A stretch of 64,000 nt of DNA from Burkholderiales bacterium (GCA_016703325.1 JADJCH010000017.1:62001-126000); one strand, 5' to 3'; shown: positions 19,352 through 27,926, counted from the first letter of the stretch. Notes: generated from the sequence alone by a model not told the origin. Program-made: numbers and translations.

Positions 19352-19426
19352 CGGTTGTCCTTTGAGAGCGAGCGGCTCGGCGCACGCGCTTCCAGCGGTC
19401 GCCGTGGATCCGGCTCGGCCGGTCCA

Positions 19427-19475
19427 CTGGGGGCGCCCCCTTGAGGGGGAGCGCCGAAGGCGCTACGGGGGTGGG
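19427..19475. repeat. GC-rich intergenic repeat, copy 1
   Basis: A stretch reading GGGGGCGCCCCC, TTGA, GGGGGAGCGCCGAAGGCGCT, then ACGGGGGTG. It can form back-to-back hairpins (CCCCC/GGGGG and AGCGCC/GGCGCT). A related sequence occurs at 22021-22074 and the same style of motif is frequent between genes in Burkholderiales. Here it separates two co-transcribed permease genes. Confidence 0.6.
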
Positions 19476-19482
19476 CCATGTC

Positions 19483-20340
19483 TCAATCGAGGTTCTTGCC
19501 GACGAGGCGGATCATGAAGACCGCGGCGACGTTGGCCAGCAGCACGGCAAACAGGGCTCCTGCGGAAGCCACGCCCGCGTCGAAGTTCAGCAGCGCCTGT
19601 TTGAAGATCAGGAAGGCCACGTTGGTGCTGGCGTCCCCCGGCCCGCCACCGGTGGTGGTGTAGATCTCGGCGAACACGCTCATCAGGAAGATCATCTCGA
19701 TCATGATCACCACCGCGATCGAGCGCCCCAGGTGCGGCAGCACCATCCAGCGCAGCTGCTGCAGGGTGTTGGCGCCGTCCATGCGGGCGGCTTCCAGCTG
19801 CTCGCGGTTCAGGCTCTGCAGCGCGGTGATGAAGATCAGCGTCGCAAAGGGCAGCCACTGCCAGGCCACCATGATGATGACGGACCACAGCGGCCAGTCG
19901 GTCAGCCAGTCCACCGGCGTGGCGCCGAAGAACTGCCACACCTGCGCCAGCACGCCGTAGATCGGGTGCATCATCATGTGCTTCCACAGCAGCGCGTTGA
20001 CCGTGGGCATGACGAAGAAGGGCGCGATCAGCAGCAGCCGGACGATGCCGCGCCCCGGAAAGGGCTCGTCGATCAGCAGCGCCAGCGCGATGCCGCCGAC
20101 CACGGTGATGACGATCACGCTGCCCAGCAGCAGCAGGGTGTTGATCACCGACACCGTGAACGACGGGTCGGTGACGAAGAACTCGTAGTTCATCAGCCCG
20201 ATGAAGCCGGTCTGCTCGGGCTGCATCAGGTTGTAGCGGATGACGGAGAAGTAGATCGTCATCACCAGCGGCACGATCATCCACAGGAAGAGCGTGACCA
20301 CCGCCGGCGCCAACAACAGGCGCGGCATGAGGCGGTTCAT
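19483..20340 (-). CDS. smoF: Polyol ABC transporter permease (SmoF type)
   Basis: A 285-residue permease with six helices, MalF-like subclass without the large periplasmic loop. The coupling loop is 'LEAARMDGANTLQQLRWMVLPH' region (~residues 175-195). Start at 20340 ('MNRLMPRLLLAPAVV') is chosen since it immediately precedes the first helix and has GGGGAGGA-like sequence before it on the mRNA. It follows the binding-protein gene by 138 bases containing a small hairpin, a common arrangement that keeps the binding protein more abundant than the permeases. Confidence 0.93.
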   Translation of the reverse strand: MNRLMPRLLLAPAVVTLFLWMIVPLVMTIYFSVIRYNLMQPEQTGFIGLMNYEFFVTDPSFTVSVINTLLLLGSVIVITVVGGIALALLIDEPFPGRGIVRLLLIAPFFVMPTVNALLWKHMMMHPIYGVLAQVWQFFGATPVDWLTDWPLWSVIIMVAWQWLPFATLIFITALQSLNREQLEAARMDGANTLQQLRWMVLPHLGRSIAVVIMIEMIFLMSVFAEIYTTTGGGPGDASTNVAFLIFKQALLNFDAGVASAGALFAVLLANVAAVFMIRLVGKNLD

Positions 20341-20410
20341 GGGGAGGACTCCGAACGGGGCAAGGCAGGGGAACCCAGGATGCGCAGACGGGCGGGGTCG
20401 CTGCACCGCA

Positions 20411-20428
20411 GCCGTACTCCCGTACGGC
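20411..20428 (-). other. Small intercistronic hairpin between smoE and smoF
   Basis: GCCGTAC-TCCC-GTACGGC is a perfect 7-bp stem with a four-base loop, 50 bases downstream of the binding-protein stop. Likely an mRNA stability or partial-termination element (inference). Confidence 0.45.
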
Positions 20429-20478
20429 GAGGAGCACCGGCCCCAGATCGGCCCGCGCAGTAGCCGGATGGTTGCTTC

Positions 20479-21783
20479 TTACTTGTAGTAGCCGGCTTTC
20501 TTCATCTCACGATCAGCCGCCACCTGCGAGGCCTTCAGCGCCGCGTCCACGCTGGTCTTGCCGGCCAGCGCTGCGCTCATCTGCTGACCCACCGCGATGC
20601 CGATGGCCTGGAACTCAGGAATCGCCGCGAACTGCACGCCCACGTACGGCGACTTGGGCAGCGTGCTGTCGTTCGGGTTGGCCGAGTCGATGGCCATCTT
20701 CTCCGCTGCGGCAAAACGCGCCGCCTTCTGGAACTCGGGCGTGGCGTAGGTGCTCTTGCGGGTGCCGGTGGGCACGGCGTTCCAGCCGTTGGTCTTGGCC
20801 ACCAGCTGGATGTACTCCTTGGAGGTGGCCCAGCTCACGAACTTCTGCGCCGCGTCCACCTTCTTGGAGCCCGACGGGATCGCCAGCGCCCAGGCCCACA
20901 GCCAGTTGGCGCCCTTGGGCGTGACCTGCGTCGGCGCCTGTGCGAAGGCCATCTGGTCGGCCACCTTGGACTGCTTCGGGTCGCTCACGAAGCTGGCGGC
21001 AATGGTCGCGTCGATCCACATGCCGCACTTGCCGGAGTTGGTCAGCGCCAGGATCTCGTTGAAGCTGTTGGCCGACGAGCCCGGGGGGCCGTAGTTCTTC
21101 AGCAGGTCGACGTAGAACGTGATCGCATCCTTCCAGGCCTTGGACTCCAGCTGCGGCTTCCAGCTCATGTCGAACCACTGGCCGCCGTAGGTGTTCACCA
21201 GCGTGGACAGGAAGGCCATGTTGTCGCCCCAGCCCGGCTTGCCGCGCAGGCAGATGCCGTAGGTGTTGGGCGGGTTGTGGATCTTCTTGGCCAGGTCGGC
21301 GATCTGCGTCCAGGTGGGGCGCTCGGGCACCTGCACGCCGGCCTTGTCGGCCAGGTCCTTGCGGTACATCAGCATGGAGCTTTCGCCGTAGAACGGGGCG
21401 GCAAACAGCTTGCCGTCCACGCTCAGGCCGTTGCGCATGGCGGGCAGCAGGTCGTCCACGTCATAGGCGGCGTCGGTCTTCAGCGCCTGCAGCCAGCCCT
21501 TCTTGCCCCAGATCGGCGTCTCGTACATGCCGATGGTCATCACGTCGAACTGGCCGCCCTTGGTGGCGATGTCGGTCGTCACGCGCTGGCGCAGCACGCC
21601 TTCTTCCAGCGTCACCCACTTGAGCTTGATGTCCGGGTTGGCCTGCTCGAAGTTCTTCGAGAGCTTCTGCATCTCGATCATGTGACCGTTGTTCACGGTG
21701 GCGATCACCAGTTCGGTGGCCGCATGGGCCATGCCGGCCGCCAGACCGAAGGCCAGTGCCAGGGAAGCCTTGAGTTTCATCAT
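20479..21783 (-). CDS. smoE: Polyol ABC transporter substrate-binding protein (SmoE type)
   Basis: A 434-residue periplasmic binding protein with Sec signal peptide ending 'AGMAHA' near residue 21. The mature protein starts 'ATELVIATVNNGHMIEMQKL' and carries the CUT1 binding-protein features 'FDVMTIGMYETPIWGKKGWL' and 'APFYGESSMLMYRKDL'. It captures polyols and delivers them to the SmoFG permease. First gene of the operon; GAGGAG lies seven bases before the double ATG at 21783/21780. The upstream 290 bases hold two palindromes that may be operators. Confidence 0.94.
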   Translation of the reverse strand: MMKLKASLALAFGLAAGMAHAATELVIATVNNGHMIEMQKLSKNFEQANPDIKLKWVTLEEGVLRQRVTTDIATKGGQFDVMTIGMYETPIWGKKGWLQALKTDAAYDVDDLLPAMRNGLSVDGKLFAAPFYGESSMLMYRKDLADKAGVQVPERPTWTQIADLAKKIHNPPNTYGICLRGKPGWGDNMAFLSTLVNTYGGQWFDMSWKPQLESKAWKDAITFYVDLLKNYGPPGSSANSFNEILALTNSGKCGMWIDATIAASFVSDPKQSKVADQMAFAQAPTQVTPKGANWLWAWALAIPSGSKKVDAAQKFVSWATSKEYIQLVAKTNGWNAVPTGTRKSTYATPEFQKAARFAAAEKMAIDSANPNDSTLPKSPYVGVQFAAIPEFQAIGIAVGQQMSAALAGKTSVDAALKASQVAADREMKKAGYYK

Positions 21784-21938
21784 CGAAGTCTCCTCACGCA
21801 GGGTGGGACAGGTGGAACAGGAAAAAGGAAGACCAAGGGAAGCGTCGGGTCGGGCTGCGTGCCTGTTGGTTCGGCACGTGATTCGACGGTCGCAACGATA
21901 GGCGTCCTCTCGTGCTGGTTCCGATACAAGAGTCGGCT

Positions 21939-21975
21939 GAGTATGTACTCTATTGCGTCAATATCCTGGGATATT
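21939..21975. promoter_or_regulatory. Paired palindromes in the polyol operon promoter region
   Basis: Two perfect palindromes lie 23 bases apart centre to centre: GAGTATGTACTC (21939-21950) and AATATCCTGGGATATT (21960-21975). The stretch is distinctly more AT-rich than the surroundings and lies about 160-190 bases before the binding-protein start. Such spacing suits a regulator bound on one DNA face. AraC regulators usually use direct repeats, so another dimeric regulator is possible. Confidence 0.45.
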
Positions 21976-22020
21976 CCCTAATCACATGACATTTCGTATC
22001 AATGACAAGAAAAGCGGTAC

Positions 22021-22074
22021 CGGGGGCGCTGGCGGTGCCCCCTGGGGGGAGGTGCCGAAGGCGCTTCGGAGGGA
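22021..22074. repeat. GC-rich intergenic repeat, copy 2
   Basis: Similar to 19427-19475: GGTGCCCCCTGGGGGGAGGTG followed by CCGAAGGCGCTTCGG. The shared core is GCCGAAGGCGCT next to a C5-6/G5-6 hairpin. It ends directly at the stop of the lipase-like gene (minus strand, 22076), so it may serve as its terminator. Confidence 0.5.
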
Positions 22075-22075
22075 T

Positions 22076-23407
22076 TCATGTCATCCAGCGGCGCAGCGCC
22101 TGCGCGACCTCGGGGTGGTCGAGCAGATCCCAGTGATGGGCGCCGGTCACCACGCACTGGTGGGCTGGGGGCACCGGCAGGGCCAGGGCCGGATGGTCAT
22201 GTCGGCCCAGCGCACTGGCCAGCGGCACCAGGCCATCGCCCAGCAGCCGGGCGCGCAAGTCGTTCTGACTCGACGCGGTGGTGGCGGCCCCCAGGTAGAC
22301 CGCCACGCCCGCCGGCGGCGGGGTGGGCTGCCGATCATCGTGCCTCTGCTCGTGGCGCTCGCGACCCTGCCAGTCGGCGTCCTGCAGGTTGCCGTGGCGC
22401 AGGTCGGTGATGCCGGCGCTGCGTGACCGGCCCAACCGGGCGAAGGGGCGGACGTACGGGCTCAGCCCAAGCGCGCCATCCAGCAGCCGACCGCCCCGCT
22501 CCAGAGGTGCCCCGTGGTGCGGCGTGCCCAGCAGGACCAGCGCCCGCAGCGGCCCGAGCCAGGCCTGCGACGAAGTCGCCCCGATGTGGCAGGCACTGCG
22601 CAGCACCAGCCCACCCATGCTGTGGCCGATGAGGGTCAGCTCCTGAACCGGCACCGGCCACCGGGCCAGCAGCGTCTCCAGCAGGGCCGCCAGCTCCCGC
22701 CCGTTCTGCGACACATGCCGGCCGGTGTTGTAGTGCAGGTAGAGCGCCGTGGCGCCCAGCTCGGCCGCCAGCATCTGCCCATGGTCGTGACCGCGGCGCG
22801 ACCACTGCAGGTCGTTCATGCACAGGCCGTGCACCAGCAGCAGCACCCGCCCGGATGGCGCAGCCGGCAGCTGGCCGGCCAGGGGCGACGACAGATCCAG
22901 CGGCCGGCCCCCCACCCGCAGGCGCATCGGGATGGCCAGCGGGTTGCCGGTTTGCGCCAGGTGATCGCCCCACACCCCATTGACGGCCGAGCGCAGGGCC
23001 TCGCGTTGCAGTGCCACCCCGGCGTCGCCCGGGGCCACATCCGCTGACGCCCCAGCCGTCGCGGGCAGCACCCGCTCAGTCAGCACACCGAACACGGCGT
23101 CCAGCCCCTGGCCCACCAGCCGGGTCACACCCCGCACCCTGCGATAGACAAAACCGGTGATCCCGCTGGTGCGCCCGCCCGAAGCCGCATCTGCCACACC
23201 CAGCCGCGACTCGATGCTGTGGTGCACCGCCTCCACCAGATCGGTGATGCCCACCGTGGCATCCACCCCCAAACGGGCCAGGCCGTGCAGGTCCGACACC
23301 AGAACCTGAGCCGGGGGCAGGGACCGGGACGCTGCCCGCCCTTGAGCCGTCGCAGGGGTGCGCGCCCGGGGAGCCGTGGGCCGTGGGAGGTCAACAGGCG
23401 CCTTCAT
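22076..23407 (-). CDS. Alpha/beta hydrolase, PGAP1/lipase-like esterase
   Basis: A 443-residue protein. The hydrolase core starts around residue 185: oxyanion strand 'VLLLVHGLCMNDLQWSRR', nucleophile elbow 'LIGHSMGGLVLRSACH', then 'VLLGTPHHGAPLERGGR' typical of PGAP1-like and triacylglycerol lipases, and a C-terminal catalytic His likely in 'VTGAHHWDLLDHPEV'. The N-terminal ~180 residues are helical and without a signal peptide, so a cytoplasmic or membrane-associated esterase of unknown substrate. No operon partner: the upstream neighbour is divergent. Confidence 0.85.
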   Translation of the reverse strand: MKAPVDLPRPTAPRARTPATAQGRAASRSLPPAQVLVSDLHGLARLGVDATVGITDLVEAVHHSIESRLGVADAASGGRTSGITGFVYRRVRGVTRLVGQGLDAVFGVLTERVLPATAGASADVAPGDAGVALQREALRSAVNGVWGDHLAQTGNPLAIPMRLRVGGRPLDLSSPLAGQLPAAPSGRVLLLVHGLCMNDLQWSRRGHDHGQMLAAELGATALYLHYNTGRHVSQNGRELAALLETLLARWPVPVQELTLIGHSMGGLVLRSACHIGATSSQAWLGPLRALVLLGTPHHGAPLERGGRLLDGALGLSPYVRPFARLGRSRSAGITDLRHGNLQDADWQGRERHEQRHDDRQPTPPPAGVAVYLGAATTASSQNDLRARLLGDGLVPLASALGRHDHPALALPVPPAHQCVVTGAHHWDLLDHPEVAQALRRWMT

Positions 23408-23544
23408 GCCAACTCCAGAAGATGAAAGTTCACGCTAGCACGCGCAGCAGACGGCAATTGGGCAGCCGCCTCTATGACGGCGCCCCAGCGTCGCGTCGCA
23501 TGCCGCCTCTGCAGCGCGACAGGAGCCGGCGACAATCCCGTCCC

Positions 23545-24735
23545 ATGAAATCGATCCGACTGCGCGATGGCAAGGAACGCTCGCTGCTGCGAGGCCACCC
23601 CTGGGTGTTCCAGGGCTCCGTGGACAAGGGCAAGGCCGACCCTGGCGAAACCGTGCGGGTCGAAAGCGCCACCGGCCAGTTCCTGGCCTGGGCCAGCTTC
23701 AGCCCCAGCAGCATGATCCGCGTGCGCGCCTGGAGCTTCGACGAGGCCGAGCGCATCGATGCGGACTTCTTCGCCGGCCGCATCCGCGCCGCCGTGGCCC
23801 TGCGCCAGCGCCTGGGCATTGCCAGCAACGGCGTGCGCCTGATCCACGGCGAGGCCGACGGCCTGCCCGGCCTGATCGTGGACCGGTATGAGGACATCCT
23901 CAGCGTGCAGTTCCTCAGCGCCGGCACCGACCGCTGGAAGGCCACGATTGCCGACGCCCTGCTGGCCGAGACGGCGGCGCTGGGCTGCACCCGCCTGTAC
24001 GAACGCAGCGACTCCGGCGTGCGCCAGCTCGAAGGCCTGGAGCCCGCGAAAGGCTGGCTGCGCGGCGAGGGCTCAACCACGATCACCCTATACGAGCACG
24101 ACATCCGCCTGACCGTGGACGTCGAAGAAGGCCACAAGACCGGCTACTACCTCGACCAGCGCGAAAACCGCGCCCTCTTCGCCCGCCTGGTGCGCCTGCT
24201 CGGCTGCAAAATCGTGCTGAACTGCTACAGCTACACGGGGGGATTCAGCATCGCTGCCCTGGCCGGCGGCGCCACCGAGGTCATCAGCGTCGACTCCTCC
24301 GGCCCTGCTCTCGCCCGCGCCAACGCGCACGTCGAGCTCAACGGCTTCAACCCGGCACACCACACAGCGCTGGATGCGGACGTCAACGGCAGCCTGCGCG
24401 AGTTCATCAAGCAGGGCCGCAAGTTCGACGCCATCGTCCTCGACCCCCCCAAGTTCGCCCCCAGCGCCGCCCACGCCGAACGCGCCAGCCGCGCCTACAA
24501 GGACATCAACCGCCTCGCCTTCAAACTCCTGAACCCCGGCGGCCTGCTGCTCACTTTCAGCTGCTCCGGCGGCATCGGCGCCGAACTTTTCCACAAGATC
24601 GTCGCCGGGGCCGGGCTGGACGCGGGCGTGGACGCCTACATCCTGCAGCGCCTGGAAGCCGCACCGGACCACCCGACGACGGTGCGGTTTCCGGAAGGGG
24701 AGTATCTGAAGGGGTTGGTGCTGGTGGCGCGGTGA
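23545..24735 (+). CDS. rlmI: 23S rRNA (cytosine-1962-C5)-methyltransferase RlmI
   Basis: A 396-residue protein, the same length as E. coli RlmI. N-terminal PUA domain ('KERSLLRGHPWVFQGSV', residues ~8-80), the RlmI EEHD-type domain ('YERSDSGVRQLEGLEP', 'VDVEEGHKTGYYLDQRENR'), then the Rossmann methyltransferase: motif I region 'LNCYSYTGGFSIAALAGGA', 'SVDSSGPAL', 'AIVLDPPKFAPS' and the catalytic Cys region 'LLLTFSCSGG'. It methylates C1962 of 23S rRNA on the ribosomal large subunit. The ATG at 23545 (MKSIRLRDG) is at the domain start; the longer open frame overlaps the divergent esterase. Confidence 0.96.
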   Translation: MKSIRLRDGKERSLLRGHPWVFQGSVDKGKADPGETVRVESATGQFLAWASFSPSSMIRVRAWSFDEAERIDADFFAGRIRAAVALRQRLGIASNGVRLIHGEADGLPGLIVDRYEDILSVQFLSAGTDRWKATIADALLAETAALGCTRLYERSDSGVRQLEGLEPAKGWLRGEGSTTITLYEHDIRLTVDVEEGHKTGYYLDQRENRALFARLVRLLGCKIVLNCYSYTGGFSIAALAGGATEVISVDSSGPALARANAHVELNGFNPAHHTALDADVNGSLREFIKQGRKFDAIVLDPPKFAPSAAHAERASRAYKDINRLAFKLLNPGGLLLTFSCSGGIGAELFHKIVAGAGLDAGVDAYILQRLEAAPDHPTTVRFPEGEYLKGLVLVAR

Positions 24736-24790
24736 ACCTCGTCCTGCACGGACCGCGTGGCGCGGATCCGGCAGGCGGATCCACCGTGTC

Positions 24791-25303
24791 TCAACCCTTC
24801 GGCACGGTCGCGGCAGGGGGGGCGCCGGCATCCAGCTGTGCCGAGCGGCTGAGCAGCTGGCCCAGGCTCCAATGCCGCGTCAGCCAGATGGTCAACGCCG
24901 CGCCGGCCAGGTGCTTCTCCAGCGGGCCGAGCGCACGGGCCTCCTGGCGCAGGTGGTCGGAGGCGACGCGCCAGGCAAAGGCCGTCACCGCCGGCGGGCG
25001 CGCCTGCACCGCGGCGGAGGCGAGGTAGCTCACCGGGTCCAGCACCGCTGCGGCCGGCTCGCCGCCCAGCCCGGCGCGTTGCCAGACTTCACGCTGCTGC
25101 GTCGCCGGCAACACCTCGGCCGGCGGCTGGGGAAGCTGCACCACCAACTTCAAGCCCTGCGTGTACAGCAGCCAAGGCGGGCCGAAGAGCAGGGAGGCAA
25201 TGAGCACTGCAATGAGCGCCACCCAGAACCACAGGCGACCCGGGCGCTGGGGCCCGGCCCGGTGGGTGGCATCGGCACGGGAGGGGGAAACATCATCGAC
25301 CAT
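24791..25303 (-). CDS. Hypothetical membrane-anchored protein
   Basis: About 170 residues, no family I can name. One strong membrane helix near residues 25-45 ('WFWVALIAVLIASLLFGPPW') with a short basic N-terminus, so the bulk is probably periplasmic. The C-terminal part is helical, with 'HLRQEARALGPLEKHLAGAA' and 'WLTRHWS'. An AGGTG eight bases before the ATG at 25303 favours that start over a GTG three codons earlier. It is the last gene before the convergent rlmI, with 55 bases between stops. Confidence 0.6.
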   Translation of the reverse strand: MVDDVSPSRADATHRAGPQRPGRLWFWVALIAVLIASLLFGPPWLLYTQGLKLVVQLPQPPAEVLPATQQREVWQRAGLGGEPAAAVLDPVSYLASAAVQARPPAVTAFAWRVASDHLRQEARALGPLEKHLAGAALTIWLTRHWSLGQLLSRSAQLDAGAPPAATVPKG

Positions 25304-25378
25304 GGCCGGCACCTTATCAGCCGCAGTGCGCCTTCCTCCACCGGGGTCCGGCGCACGGGTGCTGGTCGGGTTGGGCTT

Positions 25379-26743
25379 TCAGGCAGCCCCACCCCGGGCC
25401 ATCGCCGCCAGGATGCCCGCCGGCTCGGCCGGCGCGCCTCCCAGCAGCGACTCCAACGCCTGCCGCTCCACCCCATAGTGCGCCTTCAGCGCCTGCACCT
25501 GCGCCAGCAGCGAGCGCCGTTGCGACTCCGGCAGCGGCTGGGCACGGCGCACCGCCAGCACCATCTTGTTCTTGCCGGTGTGCTCCGGGGAGATGAACTC
25601 GAACACCTGGGCGTCGTAGCCGCTGGCCTGCAGCAGCAGGGCCCGCAGGGTGTCGGTGAGCATCTCGGCCTGTTCGGTCATGTGGATGCCGTGGCGCAGC
25701 ATCGGCTGCAGCAGCGGCGGCGCCTTCATCTGGGGACGCAACTCCTTGTGGCAGCAGGGCGAGCACAGGATGATGGCCGCGCCAGCCTGGACGCCACGGT
25801 GCATCGCCACGTCGGTGGCCGTGTCGCAGGCGTGCAGCGCGATCATGATGTCGATCGGCCGGGCCGCGAAGCTGCGCACGTCCCCGGTGGCGAAGTGCAG
25901 CGCGCCGCCATCCGCGCACTGCCCGGGCGCAAAGCCCAGCGTTGCGGCAGCGTCGTTGCACAGCGTCGTCAGGTCCTCCCGCAGCTCCACGCCGGTCACC
26001 TCCGGCACCCGCCCCGCGGCGCGCAGCATGTGATGCACCGCAAAGGTCAGGTAGCCCTTGCCGGCGCCGAAGTCCAGCACCCGCACCGGCTCGGCCCCAT
26101 CACGCTGCGCCAGCGGCGACTGGGCGATGGCGTGCTCCAGCACCTCGACGAACTTGTTGATCTGCCGCCACTTGCGCGCCATCGCCGGCACCAGGCGCTG
26201 CTGCGCATCGGTCACGCCCAGCTCGGCCAGGAAGGGCGTGTCCAGCGACAGCGCGTGGCGCTTGGCGCGGTCGTGGGCGGTGGCGGGCTCCTCGGCTCCG
26301 CTCGGAGCGCGGTCATCGAGTCTCGCAGCGTCAGCGTTCGCCGAGCGGAGCCGAGGCGCAACGGCATCGGCGGCGGCGACCTTGCCGACGCGCAGGCCCC
26401 ACTGCCCCTTGCGGCTCATCATCAGCTGGATGTCGTGCCCGCGGGTGACCAGGTGCGCGTGGTGGAAGCTCTCCGCCACCAGCCGCGCCACCTCTTCCAC
26501 CGCCGCCTCCAGCGGCAGGTTCTTGGTGATGTCCTTGGTCCGATGCCGCCAGACCATCGACAGGTGGTCCACCCCGCGCAGCAGCACTCGCCGCGCCAGC
26601 AGCTTCTCCAGCGACGGCTCGGCATCGTGCGGCCGACCCAGCACCAGCCGCTGGAAGCTGCTGTCGGCCAGGCTCTGGCGCAGCCGGGCGAGGAACTTCT
26701 GCGGGTCGGTGAGCGACGGCTGGGCGGCGGTTGGCGAATTCAT
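25379..26743 (-). CDS. SAM-dependent methyltransferase, METTL25/GSTCD-like
   Basis: A 454-residue protein. The Rossmann domain starts near residue 220: motif I 'VRVLDFGAGKGYLTFAVHH', 'VTGVELREDL', 'IMIALHACDTATD' and 'IILCSPCCHKELRPQM'. The Asp-x-Gly-x-Gly-Lys-Gly motif together with the CCHKE block is characteristic of the family that includes eukaryotic METTL25, GSTCD and TRMT13-like enzymes, many of which modify RNA. The N-terminal ~190 residues are probably substrate recognition. Around residue 135-155 the coding sequence contains an in-frame inverted repeat (26290-26356) that looks like an inserted palindromic element. Confidence 0.8.
   Translation of the reverse strand: MNSPTAAQPSLTDPQKFLARLRQSLADSSFQRLVLGRPHDAEPSLEKLLARRVLLRGVDHLSMVWRHRTKDITKNLPLEAAVEEVARLVAESFHHAHLVTRGHDIQLMMSRKGQWGLRVGKVAAADAVAPRLRSANADAARLDDRAPSGAEEPATAHDRAKRHALSLDTPFLAELGVTDAQQRLVPAMARKWRQINKFVEVLEHAIAQSPLAQRDGAEPVRVLDFGAGKGYLTFAVHHMLRAAGRVPEVTGVELREDLTTLCNDAAATLGFAPGQCADGGALHFATGDVRSFAARPIDIMIALHACDTATDVAMHRGVQAGAAIILCSPCCHKELRPQMKAPPLLQPMLRHGIHMTEQAEMLTDTLRALLLQASGYDAQVFEFISPEHTGKNKMVLAVRRAQPLPESQRRSLLAQVQALKAHYGVERQALESLLGGAPAEPAGILAAMARGGAA
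26290..26356. repeat. Inverted repeat embedded in the METTL25-like coding sequence
   Basis: CCTCGGCTCCGCTCGG (26290-26305) and its exact complement CCGAGCGGAGCCGAGG (26341-26356) flank a 35-base loop. It is translated in frame as an Arg/Ala/Asp-rich linker ('RLRSANADAARLDDR'). Perfect 16-base arms are unexpected in a gene and suggest insertion of a REP- or RPE-like palindromic element. Confidence 0.75.
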
Positions 26744-26817
26744 CGGGCGATTGTCCGCGCTGAAATGGCACTGGCCTCGTCACACGGACGACCCTTCCGA
26801 TGGGGAGTATTGCTAAC

Positions 26818-27105
26818 ATGCAATATATGCCCGCAACCCTGCTCGCTCGCGCCAAGGAAGTTCGGGACGACGGCTCCATCGTCGAAATCGTGATCTGGGA
26901 GCTGCCTGAGCCGACGCCGCCTTGTGAGCATCGATTCAAGTACCGGCTGCACTACGGCATGGCCGGGCAGTACCGGGTGCGCTACGACAACGAGCGGGGC
27001 AAGGGTGACCACCGGCACGTCGGTGACGAGGAATTGGCCTACCAGTTCCTGTCGATCGAACGCCTGCTGGAGGACTTCCGGATGGACGTGGAACGTTGGG
27101 GATGA
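26818..27105 (+). CDS. tumE: TumE-type toxin (DUF6516) of a type II toxin-antitoxin pair
   Basis: A 95-residue protein matching the DUF6516/TumE family: 'IVEIVIWELPEPTPPCEHRF', 'KYRLHYG' and 'RYDNERGKGDHRHVGD', then 'YQFLSIERLLEDFRMDV'. The conserved 'DNERGKGDHRH' block is probably the active or RNA-binding core. In this arrangement the toxin gene comes first and the DNA-binding antitoxin second; here seven bases separate them. GGGGAG stands about ten bases before the ATG at 26818; ATGs at 26800 and 26827 are alternatives. The gene marks the beginning of the defence/TA island. Confidence 0.85.
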   Translation: MQYMPATLLARAKEVRDDGSIVEIVIWELPEPTPPCEHRFKYRLHYGMAGQYRVRYDNERGKGDHRHVGDEELAYQFLSIERLLEDFRMDVERWG

Positions 27106-27112
27106 ATCTCAC

Positions 27113-27466
27113 ATGAAAGCCATCATCGAAGTGAACCGTCGGGGCTCGATCTTCGACACCGCCACACAACAAGTGTCCGCCGCCCGGCAGGGGCAGGCGC
27201 CGGACTTCCGCCTGAGCTTCGAATCGGCTCGCACGCTGTTCGCGGAGCTGACCCCTGCGCGGCTGGACCTTCTCGACACACTGCGTCGGGCGGGTCCAAG
27301 CAGCATCTACGCCGTGGCAAAGGTCGCCGGCCGCAACTACTCCAACGTGCACACGGACCTGACGCGGCTGGAGGAACTGGGCCTGGTGGAGCGCGACACC
27401 GAGGGGCTGCTGCAGGTGCCCTTCGACAGCGTGGAAATCCTGCTGCCGCTGGCGCGGGCTGCGTGA
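27113..27466 (+). CDS. tumA: TumA-type antitoxin, winged-helix DNA-binding protein
   Basis: A 117-residue protein of the HVO_A0114-like family. 'LFAELTPARLDLLDTLRRAG' begins an ArsR-like winged helix, the recognition helix is in 'SIYAVAKVAGRNYSNVHTDL', and 'LEELGLVERDTEGLLQVPFD' is the wing. As antitoxin it would bind TumE and repress the shared promoter. Start at 27113 (MKAIIEV); the longer open frame lies inside tumE. It ends three bases before the next gene, suggesting co-transcription with the DUF1810 protein. Confidence 0.85.
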   Translation: MKAIIEVNRRGSIFDTATQQVSAARQGQAPDFRLSFESARTLFAELTPARLDLLDTLRRAGPSSIYAVAKVAGRNYSNVHTDLTRLEELGLVERDTEGLLQVPFDSVEILLPLARAA

Positions 27467-27469
27467 CGC

Positions 27470-27910
27470 ATGACCGCGCCGCCCGACCCCTTCCACCTCC
27501 AGCGCTTCATCGACGCCCAGGCCCCGGTCTGGCCGCAGGTGCGTGCCGAACTGACCGCGGGCGCCAAACGCAGCCACTGGATGTGGTTCGTCTTCCCGCA
27601 GCTGCGCGGCCTGGGGCGCAGCGAGACGGCGCGCTTCTACGGCATCGCCGACCTCGATGAAGCCAGGGCGTACTGGGCCCACCCGCTGCTCGGCGAGCGC
27701 CTGCGCGAGGCCTGCGGCCTGCTGGCCGCACTGCCACCGACGTTCGGCGCCGAACCCGTGCTCGGCCCGGTGGATGCGCTGAAGCTGCACTCCTGCCTGA
27801 CGCTGTTCGAGCGGGTGGCGCCCGAGGAGGTGGTGTTCGGGGCGCTGCTGGAGCGTTGGTACGGCGGTCGGCGGGATGCGGCCACCCTCGGGAAGCTCGG
27901 CGCCGGCTGA
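27470..27910 (+). CDS. DUF1810 domain-containing protein
   Basis: A 146-residue cytoplasmic protein that is almost entirely a DUF1810 domain: 'DPFHLQRFIDAQAP' at the N-terminus, 'KRSHWMWFVFPQLRGLGRSE' in the middle, 'LHSCLTLFERVAPEE' later. Family function is unknown, though members resemble or accompany macrodomain and ADP-ribose-related proteins in some genomes. Starts three bases after the tumA stop, so probably in the same transcript. Its stop and that of the convergent TIR gene are 16 bases apart. Confidence 0.88.
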   Translation: MTAPPDPFHLQRFIDAQAPVWPQVRAELTAGAKRSHWMWFVFPQLRGLGRSETARFYGIADLDEARAYWAHPLLGERLREACGLLAALPPTFGAEPVLGPVDALKLHSCLTLFERVAPEEVVFGALLERWYGGRRDAATLGKLGAG

Positions 27911-27926
27911 CCGGCTTGCAGGTTGC

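Noticed and set aside
21939..21975. Catabolite-repression (CRP) site
   Set aside because: Neither palindrome matches TGTGA-N6-TCACA.
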